Positions 45,337 to 55,839 of a stretch of DNA of 64,000 nucleotides are shown here, piece by piece (position 1 is the first letter of the stretch; every line of letters begins with the position of its first letter). The position numbers and the translations under genes were made by a program. Below the pieces are notes generated by a model. The model ran no database searches. It worked only from the letters and a program-made list of their open reading frames with translations, and had not been told where the DNA came from. This DNA is from Proteiniclasticum sp. (GTDB taxonomy: Bacteria > Bacillota > Clostridia > Clostridiales > Clostridiaceae). The stretch spans positions 12,483 to 76,482 of the forward strand of contig NZ_DOPX01000028.1 in assembly GCF_003514505.1 (NCBI RefSeq), in the 5' to 3' direction.

Positions 45337-46238
45337 CCAACATCCTTTTTATGGACCTCGTGACCTCCAAAAGCATTTCTCAGGGAAGCCACGATTTTTT
45401 CTCCGTATTTTTCCTCATCACCTGAAGCATACCGCACCATGAGAGATTGTGCAATCACCGGAATAGGCACCTGAAGATGGAGCGCTTCCTCCAGTGTCCA
45501 CTTTCCTTCTCCAGAAGAGGGAATCACCCCTGCCAGATCCTCCTGTCCCGGATCCTCCCGAAGAAGCTTCTCCGTCAGCTCCATGAGCCAGCTCCTCACC
45601 ACTGAACCATGATTGAATACTTTGGCCACTTGCTCCAGTTTAAAATCAAACGGGCTGTGGTGAAGCAGATTGAATCCTTCTCCTATGGCCTGCATCATCC
45701 CGTACTCTATGCCGTTATGAACCATCTTAAGATAGTGACCGCTTCCAGAGGTGCCTGTATAAAGATATCCGGATGGAACGGTTAAGTCCCTGAAAAGTGT
45801 TTCCATCCGGGAGAACACTTCCTGCTTTCCTCCAATCATCATGCAGGCTCCATTTCGCGCTCCCTCCACACCACCAGATGTGCCCACATCCAGATAATGG
45901 ATTCCGGCTGCAGCCGCCTCCTCGGCCCTTCTCACAGAGTCCTTATAATGAGCATTGCCCCCGTCCATCAGCACATCCTCTGGATCAAGGAGAAGGAGAA
46001 GTCTCTGGAAAACTGCTTCTGTAATGGTCCCTGCAGGAAGCATCAGCCACAATGCCCTGGGCCGTTCCAATGAATAAACAAGCTTTTCCAAAGAATCGTA
46101 AAAGCATCCTCCTTCCGCCACAACCTCGTCTGAAACAGCTGCATTGATGTCGTGAGCATGCACCTCATGATTTCTTTCTCTCATCTGTGAAAACAGCATT
46201 CTGCCCATCTTACCCAGTCCTATCAGTCCTATTACCAT
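45333..46238 (-). CDS. gnd: 6-phosphogluconate dehydrogenase, short decarboxylating type
   Basis: 301-residue short-form 6-phosphogluconate dehydrogenase (GndA/YqeC type; classical enzymes have about 470). It oxidises and decarboxylates 6-phosphogluconate to ribulose 5-phosphate. The Rossmann motif IGLIGLGKMGRMLF is at the start; the substrate motif DVGTSGGVEGARNGACMMIGG and the catalytic Lys/Asn region HYLKMVHNGIEYGMMQAIGEG follow. Short forms are usually NAD-dependent in Firmicutes; the cofactor is not certain here. The ATG at 46238 lies 6 bases after GGAGAGG. It follows the GH4 gene after an 88-base gap containing a hairpin, and overlaps gntK. Confidence 0.9.
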   Translation of the reverse strand: MVIGLIGLGKMGRMLFSQMRERNHEVHAHDINAAVSDEVVAEGGCFYDSLEKLVYSLERPRALWLMLPAGTITEAVFQRLLLLLDPEDVLMDGGNAHYKDSVRRAEEAAAAGIHYLDVGTSGGVEGARNGACMMIGGKQEVFSRMETLFRDLTVPSGYLYTGTSGSGHYLKMVHNGIEYGMMQAIGEGFNLLHHSPFDFKLEQVAKVFNHGSVVRSWLMELTEKLLREDPGQEDLAGVIPSSGEGKWTLEEALHLQVPIPVIAQSLMVRYASGDEEKYGEKIVASLRNAFGGHEVHKKDVG

Positions 46239-46298
46239 ATTCATCCTCTCCTCTTCTTTGTATCTGTACTCCTTTGCCATGCGCACGGCACAAAGCAA

Positions 46299-46321
46299 AA
46301 GGCAAGGATATTCCTTGCCTT
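46299..46321 (-). terminator. Hairpin between the GH4 and gnd-gntK genes
   Basis: AAGGCAAGG / CCTTGCCTT with a 5-base loop, followed by TTGCTTTG on the minus strand, 5 bases past the GH4 stop. The weak U-tract suggests partial termination, setting a lower level for gnd-gntK than for the PTS and GH4 genes, or mRNA processing. Confidence 0.6.
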
Positions 46322-46326
46322 CGCTA

Positions 46327-47685
<1,359 letters not shown>

Positions 47686-49263
47686 TTAGCTTTCCAGATA
47701 CAAATCAACCGCCTTGCGCACGCTGTTCACTTGAAGTCCATAGACCACCTGAACATTATTTCCCTTTGATACCACACCTGTGGCGCCAGTCTCATTTTTC
47801 AGCCTGCTCTCATCCACTTTCCCAGGCTCTTTCAGCATTACCCGAAGTCTTGTGAAACAGTTGTCCACCGTTTCAATATTCTCAGGGCCACCCAGCGCTT
47901 CTACAATGATGTCAGCAGGAACTTCCTCGTTTCTTATATTTTTTCCGCTCTGCTTTTTTTCTTCATACTCTTTCTTGGAGTAGAGCTTCACTTCTCCCCC
48001 TTCCTCTTCTCTACCAATGGTCTTCAGGTTCCACACTTTGATGAGGGTTCTGAAGATGAAGTAGTAAAGGAGGAAAAAAACGAGGCCCACTGCAATATAC
48101 ATCGGCCATCCTGTTTTTTCCACACCCAAGGGCACGTTATAGAGCAGGAAGTCAATGAATCCATTGGGTCCGATGGCTCTTACGTTGAAAAGGTTCAGAA
48201 CCACCATACTCAGTCCGCTGAGCACAGAGTGGATTCCAAATAGGATGGGAGACACAAACATAAAGGAAAACTCAATGGGCTCAGTAACACCTGCAATGAA
48301 GGAAGTCACTGCTGCAGGAATCAGAATCGCTCTAGCTTTCGCTTTGTTCTCCGGCTTAGCCATCTGATACATGGCAACACAGGCCCCGATGAGCCCAAAC
48401 ATCTTGGAGATGCCTCTAGCATCCCAGATGACACTCTGAGAAAGAACCTTCACCGTATTGTCCGCAATTTCAGCAAAGTAAATGTTTCTTGAGCCTTCAA
48501 GAAGCACACCACCCACTTCCTGAACCCCTCCCAGGGAAGAGTAAAGGAAAGGTGTATAGACAAGATGATGAAGTCCCGTTGGAATCAGAAGCCTCTCCAG
48601 CATTCCATACAGGAACAGTCCCACATTTCCGCTGCCGTTGATGAAGCTTCCCAGGCCATTGATACCACTTTGGAAAAATGGCCAGACATAACTGAACATA
48701 ATAGCAAGAAGGACCACCACTGGAATTAGAACGATAAAGACAAATCTTGCTCCGCCGTAGATCTGAAAGGCATTATTGAACTCTTTGTCAATAAATCGGT
48801 TATGCACATAAGCAGTAACAATACCCAGGATGATTCCTAGGAATACTCCCATGTCAAGGATCTGAACGCCCATGACCATGGTCTGTCCTGTTCCTCTAAG
48901 AGAATCTCCCTCAAAAAGACTTCCGGTCAGTGCCATAAACTTATTCATGGCATTGATAAATACGAGGAATCCGAGAAGCGCTGTGAATCCTGCTTCAGCT
49001 TTCTTTTTCTCTGCAAGGCCAACAGCGATTCCCACTGCAAATATCAGTCCTAAATTGGTGAGAATGGAAACCAGTGATCCAGACAAGATCGCGCCAAATC
49101 CTTTAGTGACCGGATTGTCCAGAAAAGGAACTGCCTCTAGGAGCTTGGCATTGGTGAAGAGATTTCCGATGGCAATGAGTATACCGGCAATGGGTAAAAT
49201 GAGTACGGGGATGAACATTGCTTTTGCAAAACGCTGCATACTGTTCATAAGTTTTTCTTTCAT
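47686..49263 (-). CDS. PTS alpha-glucoside transporter subunit IICB
   Basis: 525-residue phosphotransferase permease that imports and phosphorylates an alpha-glucoside at C6. Residues 1-425 form the IIC channel with about ten membrane helices (ILPIAGILIAIGNLF, TGLHHLVYTPFLY, GVTEPIEFSFMFVSPILF). Residues about 450-525 form IIB, with phospho-acceptor Cys469 in VDNCFTRLRVML. There is no IIA domain, as in Bacillus MalP/GlvC, so a glucose-type IIA from elsewhere must donate phosphate. With the GH4 gene behind it, the substrate should be a maltose-like alpha-glucoside; the gnd-gntK tail suggests a glucosyl-gluconate. It lies downstream of a likely RpiR-type regulatory site. Confidence 0.95.
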   Translation of the reverse strand: MKEKLMNSMQRFAKAMFIPVLILPIAGILIAIGNLFTNAKLLEAVPFLDNPVTKGFGAILSGSLVSILTNLGLIFAVGIAVGLAEKKKAEAGFTALLGFLVFINAMNKFMALTGSLFEGDSLRGTGQTMVMGVQILDMGVFLGIILGIVTAYVHNRFIDKEFNNAFQIYGGARFVFIVLIPVVVLLAIMFSYVWPFFQSGINGLGSFINGSGNVGLFLYGMLERLLIPTGLHHLVYTPFLYSSLGGVQEVGGVLLEGSRNIYFAEIADNTVKVLSQSVIWDARGISKMFGLIGACVAMYQMAKPENKAKARAILIPAAVTSFIAGVTEPIEFSFMFVSPILFGIHSVLSGLSMVVLNLFNVRAIGPNGFIDFLLYNVPLGVEKTGWPMYIAVGLVFFLLYYFIFRTLIKVWNLKTIGREEEGGEVKLYSKKEYEEKKQSGKNIRNEEVPADIIVEALGGPENIETVDNCFTRLRVMLKEPGKVDESRLKNETGATGVVSKGNNVQVVYGLQVNSVRKAVDLYLES

Positions 49264-49292
49264 GAGTCTATCCTCCTTTTATCGATAGGTTC

Positions 49293-49329
49293 AGTTTAGG
49301 GGATAGGCCCCCATTGGTAAAGGGTTTCA
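49293..49329 (-). promoter_or_regulatory. Promoter and cre-like site of the PTS-GH4 operon
   Basis: -35 TTTACC (49316-49321), 17-base spacer and -10 TAAACT (49293-49298) on the minus strand. TGAAACCCTTTACCA (49315-49329) overlaps the -35 and resembles a CcpA cre site with one centre base altered. Both are moderate matches. Confidence 0.45.
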
Positions 49330-49338
49330 AGGCAAAAG

Positions 49339-49370
49339 GAAACACGTCCCGCCAATGTGGAACGTGTTTC
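49339..49370. repeat. 9-base inverted repeat between RpiR-type gene and PTS gene
   Basis: GAAACACGT and ACGTGTTTC around a 14-base centre, followed by CTTTTG on the minus strand. It may be the terminator of the regulator gene or the regulator's own binding site, as it lies just upstream of the PTS promoter. Confidence 0.6.
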
Positions 49371-49381
49371 GAATAAATCAG

Positions 49382-50122
49382 TTACATAGAGATTGAGACC
49401 AGGTACTCAAATAAAAGAAGAAGCTCTGCAAAAAAATAATTTTTGGAGATATTCCGGTCATCCAGTTTTTTGCTGTCCTCAATCTTCAGCGGAATATCCG
49501 CTATCCTGGAAGCTCTGTTATCCAGTTCACTGGTAAAGACGACAACAGGAATTCCCTTCTCTTTGCAGTATTCCATTTTATCGAGGACCTGCTGGGTTTC
49601 CCCTGATTTTGTTACAGTGATCAGCATGCCGATATGGTCCACATTGCTCTCCAGAATAGCAATGGAGTCATTACCCGTGGCAAAAATAACCCGCTTTCCG
49701 TTGACCAGAAGCTTTTTGTAAAGATACTCCCCAATGATGCCCGAAAACCCGGTGGCATAGATGAAGATATACTTCTCTTTGGTGCTCTTCAGAAGGCCTG
49801 AAAAGGCGTCTATATTCTTTTTCTCGTTGAGCTGCAGGATTTCCTTCAGCATCCCATTGTCAGCGCCTTCATGCTCTTTGCTCTTTCTTCTGTCTTCTCC
49901 CTCGACCATCGGAACCAGCTGGTAGTACATGTCGATGAATCCTGAGTAGCCAAGCTTTTTGGCCAGCCTCATAATGGAGGAAGGTGAGGTATAATTTTCC
50001 CTGGCAATCTGTCTAACCCCTTTCTCCAGCACCGTATCCATATGCTCCACCATGTAGAGAAGCACTTTCTCTTCTGTCTCTGTCAGGGATTTCCCCTTTA
50101 TTATCTTAGCTAAATCCACCAT
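49382..50122 (-). CDS. MurR/RpiR family transcriptional regulator
   Basis: 246-residue regulator. The N-terminal RpiR helix-turn-helix (KSLTETEEKVLLYMVEHMDTVLEKGVRQIARENYTSPSSIMRLAKKLGYSGF, residues about 8-60) is followed by a SIS sugar-phosphate-binding domain (IYATGFSGIIGEYLYKKLLVNGKRVIFA and VTKSGETQQVLDKMEYCKEKGIPVVVFTS). Such proteins sense a sugar phosphate; Bacillus GlvR, an RpiR protein, activates the homologous maltose PTS genes. The ATG at 50122 follows AAAGGGGG at 8-9 bases; the open frame is ten codons longer. It is immediately upstream of, and co-oriented with, the PTS-GH4-gnd-gntK genes. Confidence 0.92.
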   Translation of the reverse strand: MVDLAKIIKGKSLTETEEKVLLYMVEHMDTVLEKGVRQIARENYTSPSSIMRLAKKLGYSGFIDMYYQLVPMVEGEDRRKSKEHEGADNGMLKEILQLNEKKNIDAFSGLLKSTKEKYIFIYATGFSGIIGEYLYKKLLVNGKRVIFATGNDSIAILESNVDHIGMLITVTKSGETQQVLDKMEYCKEKGIPVVVFTSELDNRASRIADIPLKIEDSKKLDDRNISKNYFFAELLLLFEYLVSISM

Positions 50123-50224
50123 CAAGCTTCCCCCTTTCATCTCTACATACACACACTCTCTTGCTGTTATTTCAATTTATTCTATCATAGTTTCCGTTCT
50201 TCACACAAAACACTAAGAATGCCC

Positions 50225-50258
50225 AAAAAAATAGCCCCTTGCTAAAAAGCAAGAGGCT
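50225..50258 (-). terminator. Intrinsic terminator after the amidase gene
   Basis: AGCCTCTTGC / GCAAGGGGCT with a short loop, followed by ATTTTTTT on the minus strand, 11 bases after the stop. Confidence 0.92.
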
Positions 50259-50269
50259 GAAAAATTAAA

Positions 50270-53200
50270 TCAGTATCCGAAATACGCTCGGATTTTATCT
50301 GCGATTCCCTTGGCCATGGCCTTTTGGAACACAGGATCTGTTATTTTGGAAAGATCTTCCGCATTGCTCATATATCCAATTTCAGAAAGCACAGAACGCA
50401 TTTCTGTCTGCCTCAGCACTGCCAGTGTATGCCCGGAAATGCTGCTGTCGGTTCCATTTCTTCTGTCCTGGAATCCCATGGCAATGAAGGACTGCTTGAT
50501 GGCAGAAGCCACATCCACACTTTCCTTCAGTGTAGACTCAGAGATGCTTGTTACCTTTGTTGATGGATAAATGAGGAAGGCACCCTTTGAGCTCGGATTG
50601 CTGTTGTAGTCATGATGGATACTGAAGAACAGATCCGCATGGGCTGCGTTGGCAATTCTTGCCCTTTCATTCAGTTCGATGAAAGTGTCGTTATTTCTTG
50701 TCATGATGGTGTTGTATCCTGCTGCCTTCAGCTCTGCTTCCAGTGCTAAGGCAAACTGCAGCACATACACTTTTTCATAGACATAGCTTCCATTGAGAAC
50801 ACCCCTTGCTCCAGGGTCTTTTCCGCCATGTCCGGCATCAATGACGATGGTAGGAATCTTCTCCACCTTCAGCACCTTAGTGAACTCCAGTTTCTCTCCA
50901 CCATTTCCGGTGACTTCCACACGGAGTGTGTTCTCACCAGGGAACAGGTTATTTCTTCGGATGAGATATTCATAACCAGTGTTGGCATTCCCGTCATCGG
51001 TTCTAGGCTTGCCGTATACCGCTGTGCCTTGAGCTCTTCCGTTCAGATAGACCCTGACATTTTTCACGCCTGTGGCAATCTTCGCGTATCCGGACACTTT
51101 GATATCCTCATTCTTATAATTCACCACATCTTTGTTGTCCAAAACACCAACCGGGTCAAAGGTTGGTCTGTTGTAGGTGAAGGAGATGGACTGGGAGGTG
51201 CTGCTGCCATCGGAAAGCTTGGCTGTAGCTTTTACTGTATTGGTACCATTGACAAAAACATCTTTATTAACTGACAGAGTGAATCCTGCTGAAGAAGCAT
51301 TTGGATACTCTCCATAAGACGCCAGAAGATCATCCCGCTTCTGATTCAGTGTGGCATTTCCAATGGTGATGCCATTGACTGATATACTGATGCTCTGAAG
51401 AGTTCCTTTAGTCAATAGATATCCGGAGATGGTCTGATCTGCATACTCTTTTGTTCCTGTGGGACCTTCGATCTTCAGGACGGTGTCTACAGCAGGAACT
51501 TCAGGAGCTGGTGGCTGTGGTGTTGGTGAAAGCACCTTTGTCAGGTAGTCCACGGATACATATCCCGTCTTCCCATTATAGGTCACTTTCGCCCAAGATC
51601 CTTCTAGAGTTTCTATGGTCAGCTGCGTTCCCTTAGGAATCGTCAGTATAATGCCATGACTTGTCCCAGGTCCGACTCTCATATTGAGATTGTAGGTGGT
51701 CTGACGCACATCCTTTTCTGCAGGAGGTGTCTCGGTTGATGGTGGCGCTGTATAAGGACTCATATAATTAGTAGAAGCATACCCTACCATGCCATTATAC
51801 GTAATCTTCGCCCATTTTCCTGTAAGAGCTTCCACTGTAACGATGGTCCCCTTCGGCAGAACGGTCAGCACCTTTGATGCACCATCGGCAGCTTCTCTCA
51901 TGTTGAGATTTCCAGTGATGATTCTTTGGTCTTTCTCGGTCACAGGCACTTCTACCGGTGGGGTTGGCGTCGGATCCGGCGTTGGCGTAGGATCCGGCGT
52001 TGGTGTTGGCTCTGGCGTTGGCGTCGGTGCTGGCGCTGCAGCAAGTTTCTTTAAATAACTGGTAGAAGAAAATCCTTCTGTTCCATTGTACCTAAGCTTA
52101 GCCCAGCCATTGCTTTCGCTAAGAACTGTCACCTTACTGCCTTTTGGCATGGTAAGGATGATTCTGCCACTTACGCTGGCTGTACTTCTGAGATTCAGGT
52201 TTGCAGTTGTTTCCCGCTCATCTGTTCCTACAACAGGTCCCGGATTCGGGTTCGTAGGTGTGGATGGCTGACTGACAGCAACTTTTTCCAAATAATTGGT
52301 GGAAACATATCCTGTACTTCCCGCATAGCTCACCTTCGCCCAAGTGCCACTCAGTGCTTCTACGGTTAGTGTTGTTCCTCTTGGTATGACGCGGATGACA
52401 CTGCTTGTCGTTCCAGGTCCAGTTCTCATATTGAGGTTTCCTGTAGTTTTTCTTGTGTCCTGTTCCCCTGAAGTTGGTGGGGTTGGAGTCGGAGTTGGGG
52501 CAGGTGCAGGAGTAGTGCTTACCGTTTGCAGGTAGCTTGTGGAAACATATCCTGTTTTCCCTCCGTACGACACCTTGGCCCATCCGCTGGACTGACTCTC
52601 CACAGTCAGAGAGGTTCCTTTGGGTATGGTAAGTAATATTGTATTATTAGTTCCTGCGCCACTGCGCATATTAAGATTTGCGGTTGTCTTTCTAACATCG
52701 GTTCCAGCCGCTGGCGTTGAAGGCGTTTCGGGTACTCCGGTCTGAGGTGGAGTAGTTACAGGTGAAGACACAGTGACAGCTTTCAGATAATTGGTGCTGA
52801 CATACCCTGTTCTGCCCCCATAGGAAACCTTCGCCCATACGCCTGAAAGGCTCTCAATCTTTACTCTTGTGCCTTTTGGAATGGTCAGAAGAATTCTGGC
52901 ATTGAGAGTTCCGCTCTCTCTCATGTTGAGGTTAGCTGTAGTTTCTCGAGTGTCACCTGCAGTCTGAGCTGGCGCTGAGGGTGTCTGAGAAGCACCTGCA
53001 GTTTCAAACTTCACATAAGCAGGATTCGCACTTATATAGAGACCGTTGGAGAGCTTATACATTTCTCTGCCATCAATCAAATGTTTTTCCACCACGTCAA
53101 ACGTTGTTCCATTGCTAAAAGTTCTCGTTTTTGCATTCCAGTCAGGTGCGTTATATGCCCATAAGGAAAACGCGGTTACAGTCAGTTTTCCAGTCTGTGA

Positions 53201-53323
53201 GTTGACGATTGCTGCCTCAGCTGTGAAATCCATCACATGTGAGGGTAAAGCGAACGACGATAAACTGATGGTCAGTGCAATTCCTGTCTGCAAAAGAACC
53301 TTCTTTGTCTTTTTGCTTAACAT
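50270..53323 (-). CDS. Secreted N-acetylmuramoyl-L-alanine amidase with six SH3b repeats
   Basis: 1017-residue cell-wall hydrolase. A signal peptide (residues 1-38, ending near TAEAA) is followed by an SH3-like segment (about 45-107) and six bacterial SH3 repeats of about 60 residues (starting near 124, 208, 289, 368, 465 and 537), each with NLNMR and GW/TWAKVSY. Proline/threonine linkers separate them, the longest at 431-456. Two Ig-like modules (about 610-720 and 725-820) precede the Amidase_3 domain. Its zinc site is His831 (DAGHGG), Glu850 and His903 (SIHHD), with catalytic Glu981 (SEIGYMSN). It cuts the MurNAc-L-Ala bond; the repeats should bind wall peptides. Monocistronic, with a strong promoter and terminator. 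Confidence 0.95.
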   Translation of the reverse strand: MLSKKTKKVLLQTGIALTISLSSFALPSHVMDFTAEAAIVNSQTGKLTVTAFSLWAYNAPDWNAKTRTFSNGTTFDVVEKHLIDGREMYKLSNGLYISANPAYVKFETAGASQTPSAPAQTAGDTRETTANLNMRESGTLNARILLTIPKGTRVKIESLSGVWAKVSYGGRTGYVSTNYLKAVTVSSPVTTPPQTGVPETPSTPAAGTDVRKTTANLNMRSGAGTNNTILLTIPKGTSLTVESQSSGWAKVSYGGKTGYVSTSYLQTVSTTPAPAPTPTPTPPTSGEQDTRKTTGNLNMRTGPGTTSSVIRVIPRGTTLTVEALSGTWAKVSYAGSTGYVSTNYLEKVAVSQPSTPTNPNPGPVVGTDERETTANLNLRSTASVSGRIILTMPKGSKVTVLSESNGWAKLRYNGTEGFSSTSYLKKLAAAPAPTPTPEPTPTPDPTPTPDPTPTPPVEVPVTEKDQRIITGNLNMREAADGASKVLTVLPKGTIVTVEALTGKWAKITYNGMVGYASTNYMSPYTAPPSTETPPAEKDVRQTTYNLNMRVGPGTSHGIILTIPKGTQLTIETLEGSWAKVTYNGKTGYVSVDYLTKVLSPTPQPPAPEVPAVDTVLKIEGPTGTKEYADQTISGYLLTKGTLQSISISVNGITIGNATLNQKRDDLLASYGEYPNASSAGFTLSVNKDVFVNGTNTVKATAKLSDGSSTSQSISFTYNRPTFDPVGVLDNKDVVNYKNEDIKVSGYAKIATGVKNVRVYLNGRAQGTAVYGKPRTDDGNANTGYEYLIRRNNLFPGENTLRVEVTGNGGEKLEFTKVLKVEKIPTIVIDAGHGGKDPGARGVLNGSYVYEKVYVLQFALALEAELKAAGYNTIMTRNNDTFIELNERARIANAAHADLFFSIHHDYNSNPSSKGAFLIYPSTKVTSISESTLKESVDVASAIKQSFIAMGFQDRRNGTDSSISGHTLAVLRQTEMRSVLSEIGYMSNAEDLSKITDPVFQKAMAKGIADKIRAYFGY
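51955..52040 (-). repeat. Short tandem repeat encoding the PTPDPTPTP linker
   Basis: Within the amidase gene an 18-base unit close to GGATCCGGCGTTGGCGTA (plus-strand view) is repeated with changes, encoding PTPDPT-type repeats at residues about 431-456. Such tracts can vary in copy number between strains. Confidence 0.75.
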
Positions 53324-53362
53324 ACTCGACCTCCTTTGATTTCATTTTGATTTCTATTATAT

Positions 53363-53390
53363 GTTATAATTATTTCATAAGTTGTGTCAA
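53363..53390 (-). promoter_or_regulatory. Promoter of the amidase gene
   Basis: Consensus -35 TTGACA (53385-53390), 16-base spacer and -10 TATAAC (53363-53368) on the minus strand, about 40 bases upstream of the ATG, which has AAAGGAGG. Confidence 0.75.
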
Positions 53391-53437
53391 TAAATTAAAC
53401 TGTATTAAAAATATTTCACAATTGAGCCCTGGAATCC

Positions 53438-55744
53438 TTACTTAAATTCAGCCCAAGGCAGAAGAGGAAGCCACTCCTCGGGCAGCAGTTTTTTATACTG
53501 AACCCAGTTATATCTGAGATCCATAAGAAGAACCATTCCCTCATCTTCCTCAGAACGGATGACTCTTCCAGCTGCCTGCAGAATCCTGTTGATACCCGGA
53601 TAGATATAGGCATACTCAAATCCGCAGTTCTCCTTAGAAAAATATTCTTTTATGAGATCTCTTTCATAAGATACCTGAGGATACCCTACAGAAACAACCG
53701 ATGCACCAACAAGCGCCTCTCCCTGCAGGTCAATTCCTTCGGAAAAAATACCGCCAAGGACCATGAACGCAAGAAAACTCTTCTCTCTTTTCTGATAAAA
53801 TAGCCCCAATACCTCTTCCCGCTCTTTCTCCGTCAGGCTTGGTTCCTGAATATACACTTCATGAATTCCGCCATATTTCTCTTCATAAGCCTCATACACA
53901 TCCCGCATATATTTATAAGAAGGAAAAAATGCGATATAGTTCCCTTTCTTCTTTGAAGCCATCCGTTCCAGGTTCTCGGCAATGGCGTTATAACTGTCTT
54001 CTCGTTTGGAGAATCTGGTATCCACCGCAGCATCCAGGAACACCCGAAGCTTCTCTTTGTCAAAGGGAGACCGAAGGGTTCGCCTAAAGTCCCCTTCCTC
54101 ACCACCTAAAACATCGAAATAGTAATTCATAGGCGAAAGAGTCGCAGAAAACAGCACCGACGCTTTGGCCCTCTTGAACACCTCTATCAGCACATCTCTT
54201 GGATCCACACAGAAGAGTTTGATTCTCACATTGGTTCCATAGGTTTCTTCATAGGTCACATACCCTTCATCATAAAGCTCTGAGATATTGAGAAAGGTGT
54301 TTACTGCAAAAAAGAAGTCCACAATCTTCTCTCTACCTTCAAACTCCTCCTGCACTTCTTTCTGAAAAATCTCAAATCCCTGCAGAAAATCTTTAAGAAG
54401 AAAAATAAGATCGTCTGAAACACCAAAATAGGTATGCTTTCCTCCTCTTTCCTCCAGTGCTTTTCGCATATCAATGAACTTTTCATTGATCTTCTTCAAA
54501 GGTCTTTTCAGATAGCTGTACTTGTCTGCAGCCTTTTTAGCTTCCATCAGAAGCTCCTTGGTAAGCTCAGCGGAGTACATGTCTCTGGCCCGATCCACCA
54601 GATTGTGCGCCTCATCCACAAGAAAGATATAGTTTTCTTTCACATCCATAAAGAATCTTTTAAGATAAACTCTGGGATCAAACACATAGTTGTAATCCCC
54701 TATGATGAGGTCACTGAAATAGGCAAGGTCCAAAGACAGTTCAAAGGGACATACCCGATATTCCTTGGCATAAGAAATTATCATCTCTTTTGTATAGCGC
54801 TTCTCTTTTTTTAAAATGGCCAATATACAGTCGTTTACCCTGTCATAGTGGCCCTTTGCCATTTCACAATGGTCTGGATGACAGTTCACTTCATCGTTGA
54901 TGCAGATCTTCTCTTTACTCGTCAGAGTGAGGAATTTTACCTGTCCCCCTTTTTTCTCAAGGATGGACATGGTCTCCTCTGCAACGGTCTTCAGTGTTCC
55001 TTTCGCGGTGAGATAGAAGATTTTATCCGCTTCACCTTCTCCCAGCGCTTTCACAGCCGGAAATAAGGTAGAGATGGTCTTCCCGATTCCGGTGGGAGCT
55101 TTTGCAAAGAGCTTCCCACCCTGGCGCATGGTACGGTACACATCCACGGCAAGATCCCTCTGGCCTTCACGGTACCGGCTGAAAGGAAATCCTAGAGACT
55201 TCAAAGACCTGTTTCTTTCTTCTTTCCAGTGGATATCTTCTCTGATGAATTTGAGATACTCTTCTATGGTCTCATCTACAAATGATTTAAGTTCCTGTAT
55301 GGTATATCTTCTTTCAAAGGTCCTGGAGATTTCAGTTTCGAGATTATGATACGTAAGAAGAAGTAAGATCTCTTCCAGCTCCTCTTCCTCCATATGCATA
55401 AATCCATAGAACATCACCTGAGCCCAATGAAGAAAATTATACTCCTCTGTGAGTTCTTCCAATGGCATATAAGTGGATTTGATCTCTTCGATATAGGATC
55501 GTGGAACGATTCCATCCGCACGTCCATCCACAATGAACATCATGTCCTCTTTTTGCACAGAATATTTGAAATATCTTTCTTTCTCATAAGAAGCATCTTC
55601 TTTCTGTCTCTGCTTCTGGATCTTCACATGTGCCCGGGTTCCCTCTTCCATACGGCTTGGACTGGATCCCATACTTGAAGAGATGATATCACCATAACGG
55701 TGCACAAATTCAATTAAATTTCTGACAGATATCTTGATTTCCAT
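53438..55744 (-). CDS. Rad3/DinG-type ATP-dependent helicase with N-terminal nuclease-like domain
   Basis: 768-residue superfamily 2 helicase. The N-terminal about 170 residues resemble a PD-(D/E)XK (Cas4/AddB-like) fold: FIVDGRADGIV...IEEIKST (about 69-91) has the spaced Asp and E-x-K residues. The XPD-like helicase follows, with Walker A FAKAPTGIGKTISTLFPA (about 212-229), an Fe-S cluster region with cysteines in ICINDEVNCHPDHC (about 285-298) and CPF, DEAH box LVDEAHNLVD, SATLSPMNYY, and motif VI GINRILQAAGRVIRSE. It should unwind damaged or branched DNA 5' to 3'; nuclease activity is unproven. It has its own extended -10 promoter, and a terminator separates it from the genes upstream. Confidence 0.88.
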   Translation of the reverse strand: MEIKISVRNLIEFVHRYGDIISSSMGSSPSRMEEGTRAHVKIQKQRQKEDASYEKERYFKYSVQKEDMMFIVDGRADGIVPRSYIEEIKSTYMPLEELTEEYNFLHWAQVMFYGFMHMEEEELEEILLLLTYHNLETEISRTFERRYTIQELKSFVDETIEEYLKFIREDIHWKEERNRSLKSLGFPFSRYREGQRDLAVDVYRTMRQGGKLFAKAPTGIGKTISTLFPAVKALGEGEADKIFYLTAKGTLKTVAEETMSILEKKGGQVKFLTLTSKEKICINDEVNCHPDHCEMAKGHYDRVNDCILAILKKEKRYTKEMIISYAKEYRVCPFELSLDLAYFSDLIIGDYNYVFDPRVYLKRFFMDVKENYIFLVDEAHNLVDRARDMYSAELTKELLMEAKKAADKYSYLKRPLKKINEKFIDMRKALEERGGKHTYFGVSDDLIFLLKDFLQGFEIFQKEVQEEFEGREKIVDFFFAVNTFLNISELYDEGYVTYEETYGTNVRIKLFCVDPRDVLIEVFKRAKASVLFSATLSPMNYYFDVLGGEEGDFRRTLRSPFDKEKLRVFLDAAVDTRFSKREDSYNAIAENLERMASKKKGNYIAFFPSYKYMRDVYEAYEEKYGGIHEVYIQEPSLTEKEREEVLGLFYQKREKSFLAFMVLGGIFSEGIDLQGEALVGASVVSVGYPQVSYERDLIKEYFSKENCGFEYAYIYPGINRILQAAGRVIRSEEDEGMVLLMDLRYNWVQYKKLLPEEWLPLLPWAEFK

Positions 55745-55781
55745 TGATTGACTCCCGGTTTCATTCGTTACGTATACACTG

Positions 55782-55787
55782 ATTATA
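55782..55787 (-). promoter_or_regulatory. Extended -10 promoter of the helicase gene
   Basis: TGCTATAAT (TG-n-TATAAT) on the minus strand, 38 bases upstream of the helicase ATG, with AGTTGA 17 bases further up as a weak -35. Confidence 0.6.
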
Positions 55788-55839
55788 GCACTATTTACTG
55801 CCGTTCAACTTATGGTCGCCAAAAACCTTGAGAGAATTG

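Noticed and set aside
51955..52040. Regular short repeats suggestive of a CRISPR array
   Set aside because: The units are tandem without spacers and encode a proline-threonine linker within the amidase gene.
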